NCBI GenBank assembly: GCA_963827335.1
Contig: CAWHAP010000010.1
Coordinates: 124,001 to 188,000 of the forward strand
Reading direction: 5' to 3'
Source: DASQMT01 sp963827335
GTDB lineage: Bacteria > Actinomycetota > Thermoleophilia > Solirubrobacterales > Solirubrobacteraceae
DNA length: 64,000 bases
Notes under the pieces: model-generated
Databases searched by the model: none
Told to the model about the DNA's origin: nothing
What the model saw: only the letters and a program-made list of their open reading frames with translations
Shown here: positions 7,778 to 16,042 of the stretch, one piece after another
Position numbering within the stretch: position 1 is the first letter of the stretch
How the letters are laid out: each line of letters begins with the position of its first letter
Made by a program: the position numbers and the translations under genes

Positions 7778-8691
7778 CCGGCGCGCGGATCAGCTACGGC
7801 AAGCTCGCGGTGCCGGTCCAGTGCGTCGGCGTGGCGCCGCTGCACGGCCTGCCGGAGATCCCCGAGTCCCCGCTGCGCGCGCTCGACACCGGGCTGCTCG
7901 CGTGCGAGGTCAGCATGGAGGTGCTCGGGCAGCGCTTCCTCGCCGCCTACACGGAGGGCGACAACCGCGACGTGGTCGCGACGGACACGATGAAGAACGT
8001 GATCCTGCGCCACGCGCTGGACTACGACGGCGCCGTGCCGGAGGGGCTGCTCGACGCGCTCGGCCGTCACTTCCTCGGTACCTACCCGGACATGGAGGGC
8101 CTCCGGCTGACGGCCCGCGAGCTGCCGTTCGCGCCCGTGCGCGTCGGCGCGGGGGAGGAGCGCAGCGACCGCCTCTTCTCGCTCGGCGACGGCGACCGCG
8201 GCACCGCCGAGCTCGAGCTCGCGCGCGCCGGCGACGGCGCGGTCGCGCTCGTCGCCCAGCGCAGCGGGCAGGTCGGCCTGCGGCTGCTCAAGACGACGGG
8301 CTCCGCGTTCACCCGCTTCGCCCGCGACGAGGCGACGACGCTCCCCGAGCGCGCCGACCGCCCGCTGTTCATCCACCTCGACGTGCACTGGCGCTACGCC
8401 GACCCGGACGACGCGCTGGCGGGCGACCCGTCGCGGTACGTCGCGGCCGCGCAGGTGCGCGACGTCGTCTGCGCGGTGTTCCACGCGTTCGTGAGCGAGT
8501 CGATACAGCACCTCGTGCACGAGATGGGGCAGCGGCTGCTGGAGCGCTTCCCGTCGCTCGCGGACGTGTCCTTCACCGGGGAGAACCACACGTTCGACCC
8601 CGTGCCGGGGTCCGACCCGGGCGCGGACCGCAGGGCGTACACGGCGGCGTTCCCCGCCTGGGGGCTGATCACCCTGACCCTCACCCGATGA
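7774..8691 (+). CDS. Urate oxidase (uricase)
   Basis: A 305-residue cofactor-free uricase that oxidises urate to 5-hydroxyisourate. Visible motifs are SYGK near the N-terminus, TEGDNRDVVATDTMKNV with the catalytic Thr-Lys region, TGSAFTRFARDE and FTGENHTFDPVPGSDPG in the C-terminal half. Length matches the roughly 300-residue family. The ATG overlaps the uraD stop (ATGA) and its own stop overlaps the uraH start, so the three genes form a tight translational chain. Confidence 0.95.
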   Translation: MTGARISYGKLAVPVQCVGVAPLHGLPEIPESPLRALDTGLLACEVSMEVLGQRFLAAYTEGDNRDVVATDTMKNVILRHALDYDGAVPEGLLDALGRHFLGTYPDMEGLRLTARELPFAPVRVGAGEERSDRLFSLGDGDRGTAELELARAGDGAVALVAQRSGQVGLRLLKTTGSAFTRFARDEATTLPERADRPLFIHLDVHWRYADPDDALAGDPSRYVAAAQVRDVVCAVFHAFVSESIQHLVHEMGQRLLERFPSLADVSFTGENHTFDPVPGSDPGADRRAYTAAFPAWGLITLTLTR

Positions 8692-8999
8692 GCCTGACGA
8701 CGCACGTGCTCGACGTCGCCCGCGGCCGCCCCGCGGCCGGCGTGGCGATCACGCTGCTGCGCGACGGCGACGTGCTCGCGACCGCGGTGACCAACGCGGA
8801 CGGCCGCACCGACGCGCCGCTGCTCGACACGCTCGAGGCCGGGCAGTACGAGCTGCGCTTCGCGGTCGGCGACTACTTCGGCGAGGCCGGCTTCCTCGAC
8901 GTCGTCCCCGTGCGCTTCGGCGTCGTCGACCCGGGGGCGCACCACCACGTCCCGCTGCTCGTCGCGCCCGGGGGGTACAGCACCTACCGTGGCAGCTGA
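8688..8999 (+). CDS. uraH: 5-hydroxyisourate hydrolase, transthyretin-like
   Basis: A 103-residue protein with the three TRP-family signatures: N-terminal LTTHVLDVARGRPAAGV, a central beta domain and the C-terminal tetrapeptide YRGS that forms the active site. It converts 5-hydroxyisourate to OHCU, the substrate of the uraD product. Its ATG overlaps the uricase stop, and its last 11 bases overlap the start of the downstream M20 gene. Confidence 0.95.
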   Translation: MSLTTHVLDVARGRPAAGVAITLLRDGDVLATAVTNADGRTDAPLLDTLEAGQYELRFAVGDYFGEAGFLDVVPVRFGVVDPGAHHHVPLLVAPGGYSTYRGS

Positions 9000-10209
9000 G
9001 GCCGCCGCCGAGGTCGTCGCCCGCTGCCGCGAGCTGGCGCGGGTCAGCGACGAGGAGGGCCGGACCACGCGCTGGTTCGGCTCCCCCGCGATGGCCCGCG
9101 CGAACGCGCTCGTGGGCGGCTGGATCGAGCAGGCCGGGATGGCGGCGAGCGTCGACGCCGCGGGCAACCTCGTCGGCCACCTGCCGGGCTCGGACCCGGA
9201 GGCCGGCACGCTGCTGCTCGGCTCGCACCTCGACACGGTCCGCGACGCCGGCGCGTTCGACGGGCCGCTCGGCGTGCTGGCCGCCATCGCCTGCGTCGCG
9301 CGGCTGCGCGCCGAGGAGGTGACGCTGCCGTTCGCCGTCGACGTGCTCGGCTTCAGCGACGAGGAGGGCCTGCGCTTCGGCACCGCGTACCTCGGCAGCG
9401 CGGCCGTGGCCGGGACGGGCGCGCCGGCGCTGCTGGACGCCACCGACGCCGACGGGGTGACGCTGCGTGACGCGCTCGCGGCGTTCGGGCCCGGCGACGC
9501 CTCGCGCCGCGGCGAGCGGCTGCTGGGCTACTGCGAGGTCCACATCGAGCAGGGGCCGGTGCTCGAGGCGCGCGACGCGCCCGTCGCCGTCGTGGAGGCG
9601 ATCGCCGGCGCGACGCGCGCCGAGGTCACGTTCACCGGCCGCGCGGGGCACGCGGGGACGGTGCCGATGGCGGGCCGGCGCGACGCGGCCTGCGGGCTCG
9701 CCGACTTCGTGCTCGCCGTGGAGGCGGCGGGCAACGCGACCGGCGGGCTCGTCGCCACCGTCGGGCAGCTCGCGGTGCGGCCGGGCGCGGGGAACGTGAT
9801 CCCCGGCGGGGCGACGGCGTCGCTCGACGTGCGCCACGCCGAGGACGCGGTGCGCGGCACGGCGCTGTCGCGGCTGCGGGCGCGCGCCGGGGCGATCGCC
9901 GACGCGCGCGGCCTCGAGGTCGCCTGGGAGGAGCGGCTGGCGACGCCGGCGGTCGCGATGGACGCCGCGCTCTCCGGCCGGCTCGCGGCGGCCGTGGAGG
10001 CGGCGGGCCTGCCGCTCGTCCGCCTCCCGAGCGGGGCCGGGCACGACGCGGTCGCCCTGTCCGCGCTCACCGGCACCGCGATGCTCTTCGTCCGCTGCGC
10101 CGGCGGCATCAGCCACCACCCGGACGAGTCGGTCGAGGTCGCGGACGTCGCGGCCGCGCTCGACGTCCTCGACCGGTTCGTGCGCGGCCTCGCCTCAGGA
10201 TCCTCGTGA
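8989..10209 (+). CDS. allC: Allantoate amidohydrolase-like M20 metallohydrolase
   Basis: A 406-residue M20-family enzyme of the allantoate amidohydrolase / N-carbamoyl-amino-acid hydrolase group. Metal ligands appear in LLGSHLDTVRDAGAFDG, GFSDEEGLRFG and YCEVHIEQGPVLE, with GAGHDAVALS near the end. In this operon the likely job is allantoate to ureidoglycine, which allE then processes. It begins at a GTG inside the end of uraH. The closest confusable activities are ureidoglycolate hydrolase or a carbamoylase; operon context favours AllC. Confidence 0.85.
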   Translation: MAAEAAAEVVARCRELARVSDEEGRTTRWFGSPAMARANALVGGWIEQAGMAASVDAAGNLVGHLPGSDPEAGTLLLGSHLDTVRDAGAFDGPLGVLAAIACVARLRAEEVTLPFAVDVLGFSDEEGLRFGTAYLGSAAVAGTGAPALLDATDADGVTLRDALAAFGPGDASRRGERLLGYCEVHIEQGPVLEARDAPVAVVEAIAGATRAEVTFTGRAGHAGTVPMAGRRDAACGLADFVLAVEAAGNATGGLVATVGQLAVRPGAGNVIPGGATASLDVRHAEDAVRGTALSRLRARAGAIADARGLEVAWEERLATPAVAMDAALSGRLAAAVEAAGLPLVRLPSGAGHDAVALSALTGTAMLFVRCAGGISHHPDESVEVADVAAALDVLDRFVRGLASGSS

Positions 10210-11534
10210 CCGACCTCGTGATCCGCGGGGCCGACGTGCTGGGCGCGGGGCCCGCGGACATCGCGGTGCAGGACGGCGCGATCGCTGCGGTCGAGCCGGA
10301 GCTGCCGGGCGGGGTGGAGGAGATCGACGCCCGCGGGCTGCTCGCGCTGCCCGGCGCCGTCGACGCGCACGTGCACCTCAACGACCCGGGCCGCGCGCAC
10401 TGGGAGGGCTTCGGCAGCGGCACCCGCGCGCTCGCCGCCGGCGGCACGACGTGCGCGATCGACATGCCGCTCAACGCCGTCCCGCCGACCGTCGACGGCG
10501 CCGCCTTCGACGCCAAGGCGCGCGCGGCGGCCGGGCACGCGCACGTCGACGTCGCGCTCTGGGGCGGGCTCGTGCCGGGCGACCCCGACCGGCTCGACGA
10601 GCTCGCCGCGCGCGGCGTCGTCGGCTTCAAGGCGTTCATGTCCGCGAGCGGCGTCGAGGAGTTCCCGGCCGCCGACGACCTGACGCTGCTGGAGGGGATG
10701 GCCCGCGCCGCGCGGCTCGGGCTCCCGGTCGCCGTGCACGCCGAGAACGACGCGATCACGTCCGCCCTCGCCCGCCGGGCCGTCGCCGAGGGGCGCACGG
10801 CGATGTGCGACTACCTGGCCTCGCGGCCGGTGGTGGCCGAGCTCGAGGCGATCGGCCGCGCGCTGGCGCTCGCGGAGGAGACGGGCTGCGCGCTGCACGT
10901 CGTGCACGTGTCGACCGGCCGCGGCGTCGCGCTCGTGGCCGCCGCGCGCGCCCGCGGCGTCGACGCGACGTGCGAGACCTGCCCGCACTACCTCGTGCTC
11001 GACGCCGGCGACGCGGAGCGGATCGGGGCGGCGGCGAAGTGCGCGCCGCCGCTGCGCCCGGCGGCGGAGCGGGAGGCGCTGTGGGCGGCGCTGGACGACG
11101 TCGCGCTCGTGGCCACCGACCACTCGCCGGCGCCCGCCGCCCTCAAGGGCGGCGACGACCTGTTCGCGGCCTGGGGCGGCATCCCCGGCGCCCAGAGCCT
11201 CCTGGCGCTGCTCCACGACGCGGGCGTCGTGCGCCGCGGCCTGCCGGTGGCGCGGCTCGCGGAGCTGCTCGCGCGCGGTCCGGCGCGCCGTTTCGGCCTC
11301 GCGCCCGCCAAGGGCTCGCTGCGGCCCGGCGCCGACGCCGACGTCGTCCTGCTCGATCCGGCCGGGACGTGGACGATCGCGCGCGACGACCTGCTCGACC
11401 GCCACCGGCTCAGCCCGTTCGCCGGCCGCACGCTCCAGGGCCGGGTCGTGCGGACGATCCTGCGCGGGCGCACGGTGGTGCGCGACGGCCGGATCGTCGC
11501 GCCGCCCGGTGGGCGCGTGCTTCAGCGCGCCTGA
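10206..11534 (+). CDS. allB: Allantoinase
   Basis: A 442-residue cyclic amidohydrolase that opens allantoin to allantoate. Metal-binding motifs are DAHVHLNDPG, the carbamylated Lys in GVVGFKAFMSASG, AVHAEND, LHVVHVSTGRG and ATDHSPAP. GTTCAIDMPLNAVPPT is typical of the AllB branch rather than dihydropyrimidinase. The start is GTG at 10206, overlapping the allC stop. The 3' end overlaps the convergent MFS gene by 13 bases. Confidence 0.92.
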   Translation: MTDLVIRGADVLGAGPADIAVQDGAIAAVEPELPGGVEEIDARGLLALPGAVDAHVHLNDPGRAHWEGFGSGTRALAAGGTTCAIDMPLNAVPPTVDGAAFDAKARAAAGHAHVDVALWGGLVPGDPDRLDELAARGVVGFKAFMSASGVEEFPAADDLTLLEGMARAARLGLPVAVHAENDAITSALARRAVAEGRTAMCDYLASRPVVAELEAIGRALALAEETGCALHVVHVSTGRGVALVAAARARGVDATCETCPHYLVLDAGDAERIGAAAKCAPPLRPAAEREALWAALDDVALVATDHSPAPAALKGGDDLFAAWGGIPGAQSLLALLHDAGVVRRGLPVARLAELLARGPARRFGLAPAKGSLRPGADADVVLLDPAGTWTIARDDLLDRHRLSPFAGRTLQGRVVRTILRGRTVVRDGRIVAPPGGRVLQRA

Positions 11535-12688
11535 CGCCCGAGCGTGACGATGGCCACCGCCCCGACGGCGTACAGCGCGAGCGCGGATCCCACGACGCCG
11601 GGCCACTCCCAGCGCTCGAAAGCCAGCCCGGGCAGATAGCCGCCCAGCGCGCCCGCCAGGTAGTACAGGCTGAAGTAGAGCGCGCTCGCGAGCCCGCGGT
11701 CCTGCTCGGTCGAGCCGGCCACCCCGAGCTGCGCCCCGGTCACGCCGGAGAAGTTGCCCAGCGTGATCATGGCCAGCCCGGCGATCACCAGCGGCAGCGA
11801 GTCGGCCAGCGACAGCGTCACGCCGGCGGCGGCGATGGCCAGCCCGCCGAGCGCGACGGCGTGCCACCCGCGCCGGTCCGCGATCCGCCCGGCCAGCGGG
11901 CCGGACGCGCCCATGACCCACACGAGGAAGACGAGCGCGGTGGCCGAGGGCGCCAGTGAGAACGGCGGCCGCTCGAGGCGGAAGTCGATGTAGGAGAACG
12001 CGCCGAGGAACGAGAAGAACAGCGCGCTGCCCGCCAGCGTGGCCGCGACGAGCCGCGGCGTGCGCAGCACGTGCAGCGCCTGGCGCAGGGAGAGCGGCGT
12101 CGTGCGGCGCAGCCCCTCGGGCTCGGCCGGCAGCCGGCGCCGCATCAGGAGCGTCGAGGCGAGCGGCAGCAGCGTGAGCAGCCCGAGCGCGACGCGCCAG
12201 TCCACCCAGGCGGTGACGAGCGCGACGCCGACCCGCCCGACCAGCCCGCCCGCCACGAGGGCCGAGATGTAGTAGCCCATGGCGCGCGAGCCGAGCGAGG
12301 GCGCGAACGCCTCGGTGACGTACGGGACGCCGACGGTGATCAGCCCGGGCATGCACAGCCCCTGCGCGGCGCGCAGCACGAGCAGCACCTCGAAGCTCGG
12401 CGCCAGCGCGACGAGCAGCGTGGGCACGACGATCGCCCCGCTCGCGAGGACGAGCGACGCGCGGCGGCCGATGCGGTCCGACAGCGGCCCCCAGAACCAC
12501 GACCCGAGCGCCAGCGCCCCGATCACCACCGACACGCTCAGGCCGGCCTGGGAGGGCGAGACGCCGAACTCGCCGGCGATGTCGGGCAGGATCGCCTGCG
12601 TCGAGTACATGACGGCGAACATCGCGGCGGCGGCCACGAGGAACGGCGCCATCTCCGCGGCGCGGCGCGGGGGCGCGGCGGCGGTCAC
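11522..12688 (-). CDS. MFS transporter, YnfM/Bcr-like
   Basis: A 388-residue, 12-helix major facilitator protein. The signature loop 2-3 motif is GPLSDRIGRRASLV and the repeat in the second half is GPLAGRIADRRGWHAVALG. An internal motif APSLGSRAMGYYISALVAGGLVGRVG resembles YnfM-type drug efflux proteins. The GTG start overlaps the stop of the preceding MFS gene, so the two transporters are coexpressed. The substrate is unknown. Confidence 0.85.
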   Translation of the reverse strand: MTAAAPPRRAAEMAPFLVAAAAMFAVMYSTQAILPDIAGEFGVSPSQAGLSVSVVIGALALGSWFWGPLSDRIGRRASLVLASGAIVVPTLLVALAPSFEVLLVLRAAQGLCMPGLITVGVPYVTEAFAPSLGSRAMGYYISALVAGGLVGRVGVALVTAWVDWRVALGLLTLLPLASTLLMRRRLPAEPEGLRRTTPLSLRQALHVLRTPRLVAATLAGSALFFSFLGAFSYIDFRLERPPFSLAPSATALVFLVWVMGASGPLAGRIADRRGWHAVALGGLAIAAAGVTLSLADSLPLVIAGLAMITLGNFSGVTGAQLGVAGSTEQDRGLASALYFSLYYLAGALGGYLPGLAFERWEWPGVVGSALALYAVGAVAIVTLGRQAR

Positions 12689-13866
12689 CCGGCGGCGGCC
12701 AGCGTCCCGCGGCGGCCGGCGGAGACGGCGGCGCCCATTGCGGCGGCCCCCGCCGCCACGAGCACGGCGACCTGCCAGCTCGCCGCGTCGGAGATCGCCC
12801 CGGCGGCCGCCGCTCCGAGCGCGATCCCCGCGACGAGCGCGGTCAGCGGCCAGGTGTAGGCCTCGGTGCGCGCTCCGGCGGGGGCGACCAGGCCGGCGAT
12901 CTCGTTGCGGCTCGCGATGAGCGGCGCGATCAGCATGCCCGCGGGCAGCACGAGCACCGCCATCGCCGCGGGCGAGCCCGCGAGCGTCAGCGGCAGGAAC
13001 GAGAACGGCAGCAGCACGGCGACGCGCAGGTGGACGGCCGCGAGCGTCCCGCGCCGCGTGCGCGCGCCGTAGATCAGCCCGCCGGTCACGCTCCCGAACG
13101 CCCACAGGGCGACGAGCACGCCGGCGAGCTCGGGCCGTCCCTCGTCGTGCGCGAACGCGGGCAGCGCCACCTCCAGCGCGCCGAACGCGAAGCCCACGGG
13201 CAGCATCGACGCCACGAGCGTGCGGATCCCCGGCACGGCGAGCGCGCCGAACCGCGTGCGCTCGGCGTGGTCGGCGTCGCGCTCCCAGGGCGGGAGCGCG
13301 AGCACGAGCGCGGTGGTGCCGAGGGCGAGCGCCGCGACGGAGACCAGCAGCGCGGCCGCCGGGTCGGCCACCACGACGACGAGCGCCGTCAGCAGCGGGC
13401 CCGCCGTGAAGATCGTCTCGGTCAGCACGGAGTCGAGCGCGAAGGCCCCCTGCATGAGGCCGGCCTTGTGGCCGAACAGCCGCGGGTACTGCACGCGCAG
13501 CACCGACTGGGTGGGCGGGAACGCCGCGCCGCCGGCGAACGCGGCGGCGACGACCGCGGGCGTCGGCGCTCCGGCGCGGGCGAGCGCGATCACGGCGATC
13601 AGCCCCGCGCCGCAGCCGGCCGAGAGCGAGAGCAGCGCGCGCGGGCCGTGCGCGTCGATCAGGCGCGCCGTGAGCGGCGCGCCCAGCCCGCTGCCCAGCG
13701 CGAGCGCGCCGGAGGCCGCGCCGGCGGCGCCGAACGACCCCGTCTCGGCCTGCACGAGCAGCACGATCGCGAGCCCGTTGATGCCCATCGGCAGCCGCGC
13801 GAGCAGCGAGGCCGCGAACAGCCGCGCCACGGTCGGGGTCCTGAGGATCTCGAGGTACAGGCGCAT
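12685..13866 (-). CDS. MFS transporter
   Basis: A 393-residue, 12-helix major facilitator protein beginning MRLYLEILRTPTVARLFAASLLARLPMG, a start shared with many actinobacterial MFS proteins. Helix-rich sequence continues to the end (VAVLVAAGAAAMGAAVSAGRR). I took the ATG at 13866 because the frame upstream of it reads as non-coding. It is the first gene of a two-transporter operon; the inverted-repeat region lies upstream. Confidence 0.85.
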   Translation of the reverse strand: MRLYLEILRTPTVARLFAASLLARLPMGINGLAIVLLVQAETGSFGAAGAASGALALGSGLGAPLTARLIDAHGPRALLSLSAGCGAGLIAVIALARAGAPTPAVVAAAFAGGAAFPPTQSVLRVQYPRLFGHKAGLMQGAFALDSVLTETIFTAGPLLTALVVVVADPAAALLVSVAALALGTTALVLALPPWERDADHAERTRFGALAVPGIRTLVASMLPVGFAFGALEVALPAFAHDEGRPELAGVLVALWAFGSVTGGLIYGARTRRGTLAAVHLRVAVLLPFSFLPLTLAGSPAAMAVLVLPAGMLIAPLIASRNEIAGLVAPAGARTEAYTWPLTALVAGIALGAAAAGAISDAASWQVAVLVAAGAAAMGAAVSAGRRGTLAAAG

Positions 13867-13955
13867 GCGCCTCGCCACGATACGAGCCGCGCGTGGAGCC
13901 GGGCTGCGCGTGACCGCGCCGCGGGCCTCCGTGCGCGCCGTGTTCGAAGCCGTCA

Positions 13956-14045
13956 AGCCTCGATCCACCGATTCTCGCGGCGCCTCCCCGCCGTGGATCA
14001 CGCCCACGACGGGGATGCATCCACGATGATCGGTGGATCGAGGCT
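13956..14045. repeat. Perfect 17-bp inverted repeat with inner dyad, intergenic
   Basis: AGCCTCGATCCACCGAT (13956-13972) is repeated exactly inverted at 14029-14045. Between the arms sits a second, smaller dyad (GTGGAT around 13993, ATCCAC around 14020). The right arm covers the stop codon of the MOSC gene and the left arm lies 90 bases upstream of the MFS start on the same strand. It could be a long-looped hairpin in the intercistronic RNA, an operator with four GTGGAT half-sites, or a small palindromic repeat. It has no T-run. Confidence 0.7.
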
Positions 14046-14796
14046 AGGCCGGCGCGACGGGGTCGCCGAGGGCGATGCGCCCCGGCGACGTCACCTCGCA
14101 CCACAGCCCGAGGTGCACGCCGGCCTTGCCGCGCAGCTCGACGAGCGCCTTGAGGACGGGCACGTCGCGCCTCCCGCTCGCGGGGTCGAGCGTCGTCACG
14201 ACACAGCGCGGCACCGGCTCGACGCCGCGCACGCGCGCCCCGCCGACCGCGAGCTCGCGGCCGGCCCACGCGTGCTCCTGCCACGGCTCGACGCCGCCGA
14301 TCGTGACGTTCATGCGGAAGCGGCGCGCGTCGGGCACGGCGCCGCCGAGCGCGGGGGCCAGCGCCGCGACGGTCGCCTCGGACACGAGCGACAGCGGCTG
14401 GTCCCCCGGGCCCATCGCGTCCGCGTCGCGCGCGAGCAGCCGCACGGGGCGGCCGAGGTGAGCGGACACCGCGGCCGCGAGCTCGCCGTCGACGAGCCGC
14501 CCCGCGATCGCCCGGCCGTCGTAGTTGCGCGTGGTCGCCGCGGCGCCCGGCACGACCTCCTCGGCGACGCTGGTCCCGTCCGGGAAGCGCAGGGTGAGCA
14601 CGCTGCCGTCCCAGTGCGGGAGCACGCCGAGCAGGCCGGTGGCGCGCGCGGTCTCGACCATGGCGTGCTCGGGATCGACGACGAAGAACGCCCGGTCGCC
14701 GTCCGCGCCGAGCGCGCCCACGTCGAGCGCGTCCACGGCCGCGACCTGCATGCCCTTGACGGGCGCCAGCTGGAGCTGCGTGACGGCGGCGCTCAT
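14044..14796 (-). CDS. MOSC-domain protein
   Basis: A 250-residue protein with an N-terminal MOSC beta-barrel domain (LQLAPVKGMQVAAVDALDVG) and a C-terminal MOSC domain. The conserved Cys is in VEPVPRCVVTTLDPASGRRD, preceded by RFRMNVTIGGVEPWQEHAWAG. MOSC proteins bind molybdenum cofactor sulfur or act as sulfur carriers and N-hydroxylated-compound reductase partners. The ATG overlaps the stop of the GNAT gene. A second MOSC protein is encoded at 38656-39387. Confidence 0.88.
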   Translation of the reverse strand: MSAAVTQLQLAPVKGMQVAAVDALDVGALGADGDRAFFVVDPEHAMVETARATGLLGVLPHWDGSVLTLRFPDGTSVAEEVVPGAAATTRNYDGRAIAGRLVDGELAAAVSAHLGRPVRLLARDADAMGPGDQPLSLVSEATVAALAPALGGAVPDARRFRMNVTIGGVEPWQEHAWAGRELAVGGARVRGVEPVPRCVVTTLDPASGRRDVPVLKALVELRGKAGVHLGLWCEVTSPGRIALGDPVAPA

Positions 14797-15380
14797 GCGG
14801 CGGCGTACGTCTCGAGCCGGGCCCGCAGGTGTGCGCGCACGGCCGGCCACTCCTCCGGGATGACGCTGTAGAGGACCGTGTCGCGCAGGCTGCCGTCGCG
14901 CCGCACGTACTGGTGGCGCACGACGCCCTCGCGCACCGCGCCGAGCCGCGCGATCGCCGCCTGGGAGCGCTCGTTGCGGATGTCGGTCTTGATCGCCACG
15001 CGGTTGGCGCCGAGCGTCTCGAAGGCGTGGCCGAGGAACAGCAGCTTGGCCTCCGTGTTGATCGCGGACCGCCACCAGGGGCGGCCGATCCAGGTGCCGC
15101 CGATCTCGAGCGTGCGGTGGCGCTCGTCCACGTCGCGGTAGGTCGTGATGCCGACGGCGCGGCCGGTCGCGGCGTCGACCTGCGCGAACGGGTGCGCGAT
15201 GCGCCGCTCGCCGGCCAGCATGTCCGCGACGTCGTGCTCGCTCTGCGGGCGCGGCCACGGCAGCCAGGTCCACACCTCCTCGTCGCGCCCGGCGTCCAGC
15301 AGATCGGCGTGGTGGCGCTCGGCGGCGGGCTCCAGGATCACGTGGCGCCCGGTCAGCGTCACGGGCTCGATCCACCCCAT
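14793..15380 (-). CDS. GNAT N-acetyltransferase, RimJ/RimL type
   Basis: A 195-residue acetyltransferase with the RimJ/RimL pattern: an N-terminal LTGRHVILEPAAERHHADLL, a core beta-strand TYRDVDERHRTLEIGGTWIG, WWRSAINTEAKLLFLGHAFE, and a late LGAVREGVVRHQYVRRDGSLRDTVLYSVIPEEW. The target is unknown; relatives acetylate ribosomal N-termini, amino acids or antibiotics. It is coupled to the downstream MOSC gene by an ATGA overlap. Confidence 0.88.
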   Translation of the reverse strand: MGWIEPVTLTGRHVILEPAAERHHADLLDAGRDEEVWTWLPWPRPQSEHDVADMLAGERRIAHPFAQVDAATGRAVGITTYRDVDERHRTLEIGGTWIGRPWWRSAINTEAKLLFLGHAFETLGANRVAIKTDIRNERSQAAIARLGAVREGVVRHQYVRRDGSLRDTVLYSVIPEEWPAVRAHLRARLETYAAA

Positions 15381-15730
15381 CAGCGGCGGTCCCAGCGCTC
15401 GCGCATCGACTGGCCGATGCGCCTGGCCCGGCGGACGGGGCTCGCGTGCTTCACGCGCTCGGCCATCGCGGAGCCCGGCTCGGGCAGCCGCTCGGCCTCC
15501 GCCGCGGTGATCGTCAGGATCACCGCGCGCTCGAAGATCCGCGCGACCTCCGGCGCGTCGACGAAGCGGCGCCCGTCGGGCGTGTCGATCACGATGCCGT
15601 CGAAGATGTGCTCGCGCGCGTTGTCCTGCACGCGCCGCACCGTCCCGACCTGCACCCCGTCGCTGCTGCGCACGGGCGTGCCGCGCGCGAGCACCTTGTA
15701 GCCGATGGCGTGGCCGTCGTCGTCCACCAC
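15380..15730 (-). CDS. PRC-barrel-like protein, start uncertain
   Basis: The visible domain is a small beta-barrel: YKVLARGTPVRSSDGVQVGTVRRVQDN, then IFDGIVIDTPDGRRFVDAPEVARIFERAVILTI, the PRC-barrel-like pattern of a two-strand repeat used in RNA processing or photosystem assembly. The C-terminal 35 residues are helical and basic. The frame runs back to 15853, but that part lies antisense over the tRNA-Leu gene and cannot be coding, so I use the GTG at 15730; the GTG at 15727 is equally possible. There is no strong ribosome-binding site. Confidence 0.6.
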   Translation of the reverse strand: MVDDDGHAIGYKVLARGTPVRSSDGVQVGTVRRVQDNAREHIFDGIVIDTPDGRRFVDAPEVARIFERAVILTITAAEAERLPEPGSAMAERVKHASPVRRARRIGQSMRERWDRR

Positions 15731-15800
15731 GACGGGGATTGTCTCAGCCGGGAGCGCGCCGTGGCCGATCAGCGTGCACGCTATTCTTCGGCGCTCACCG

Positions 15801-15884
15801 GCGGCTGTGGTGAAATTGGTATACACGCGGCGTTCAGGTCGCCGTGGGGGCAACCCCGTGGAGGTTCGAGTCCTCTCAGCCGCA
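15801..15884 (+). tRNA. tRNA-Leu (anticodon CAG)
   Basis: An 84-base class II tRNA. The acceptor stem GCGGCTG pairs with CAGCCGC (15877-15883), followed by discriminator A. The D-arm carries GAAATTGGTATACAC, the anticodon loop TTCAGGT holds CAG at 15835-15837, a long variable arm follows, and the T-arm has GGTTCGAGTCC. The CCA end is not encoded. TATTCT at 15783-15788 is a plausible -10 box. Confidence 0.95.
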
Positions 15885-15924
15885 TCGTTCTGCAGGCCCG
15901 TTGCTACCCTGCTCGACGGTTCCT

Positions 15925-15997
15925 GCCGCTATCGTCTAGGGGACTAGGACGCCGCCCTCTCACGGCGGAAACCGGGGTTCGAATCCCCGTAGCGGTA
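15925..15997 (+). tRNA. tRNA-Glu (anticodon CTC)
   Basis: A 73-base tRNA. The acceptor stem GCCGCTA pairs with TAGCGGT through a G-U at the first position. The anticodon stem-loop CCGCC-CTCTCAC-GGCGG has anticodon CTC at 15959-15961, and the T-arm is CGGGGTTCGAATCCCCG. The CCA end is not encoded. It lies 40 bases after tRNA-Leu and both are probably on one transcript. Confidence 0.95.
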
Positions 15998-16002
15998 CCT
16001 CA

Positions 16003-16028
16003 GAAAGCCTCGCGAATGCGAGGCTTTC
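16003..16028 (+). terminator. Strong hairpin after the tRNA genes
   Basis: GAAAGCCTCGC (16003-16013) and GCGAGGCTTTC (16018-16028) form a perfect 11-bp stem with a GAAT tetraloop, 5 bases past tRNA-Glu. The A-run/T-run at its base makes it usable as a terminator in both directions, so it can also end the convergent secreted-protein gene at 16043. Confidence 0.75.
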
Positions 16029-16042
16029 CTCGTGAGGAGGCG

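Noticed and set aside
13956..14045. Inverted repeat as a simple rho-independent terminator of the MOSC gene
   Set aside because: The loop is 56 bases long, no T-run follows and an inner dyad is present, so a plain terminator is unlikely.
11522..14284. A 920-codon open frame on the minus strand spanning both MFS genes
   Set aside because: Only its last 388 codons are a real MFS protein. The upstream part is an Arg/Ala-rich shadow of the second MFS gene, caused by high GC content.
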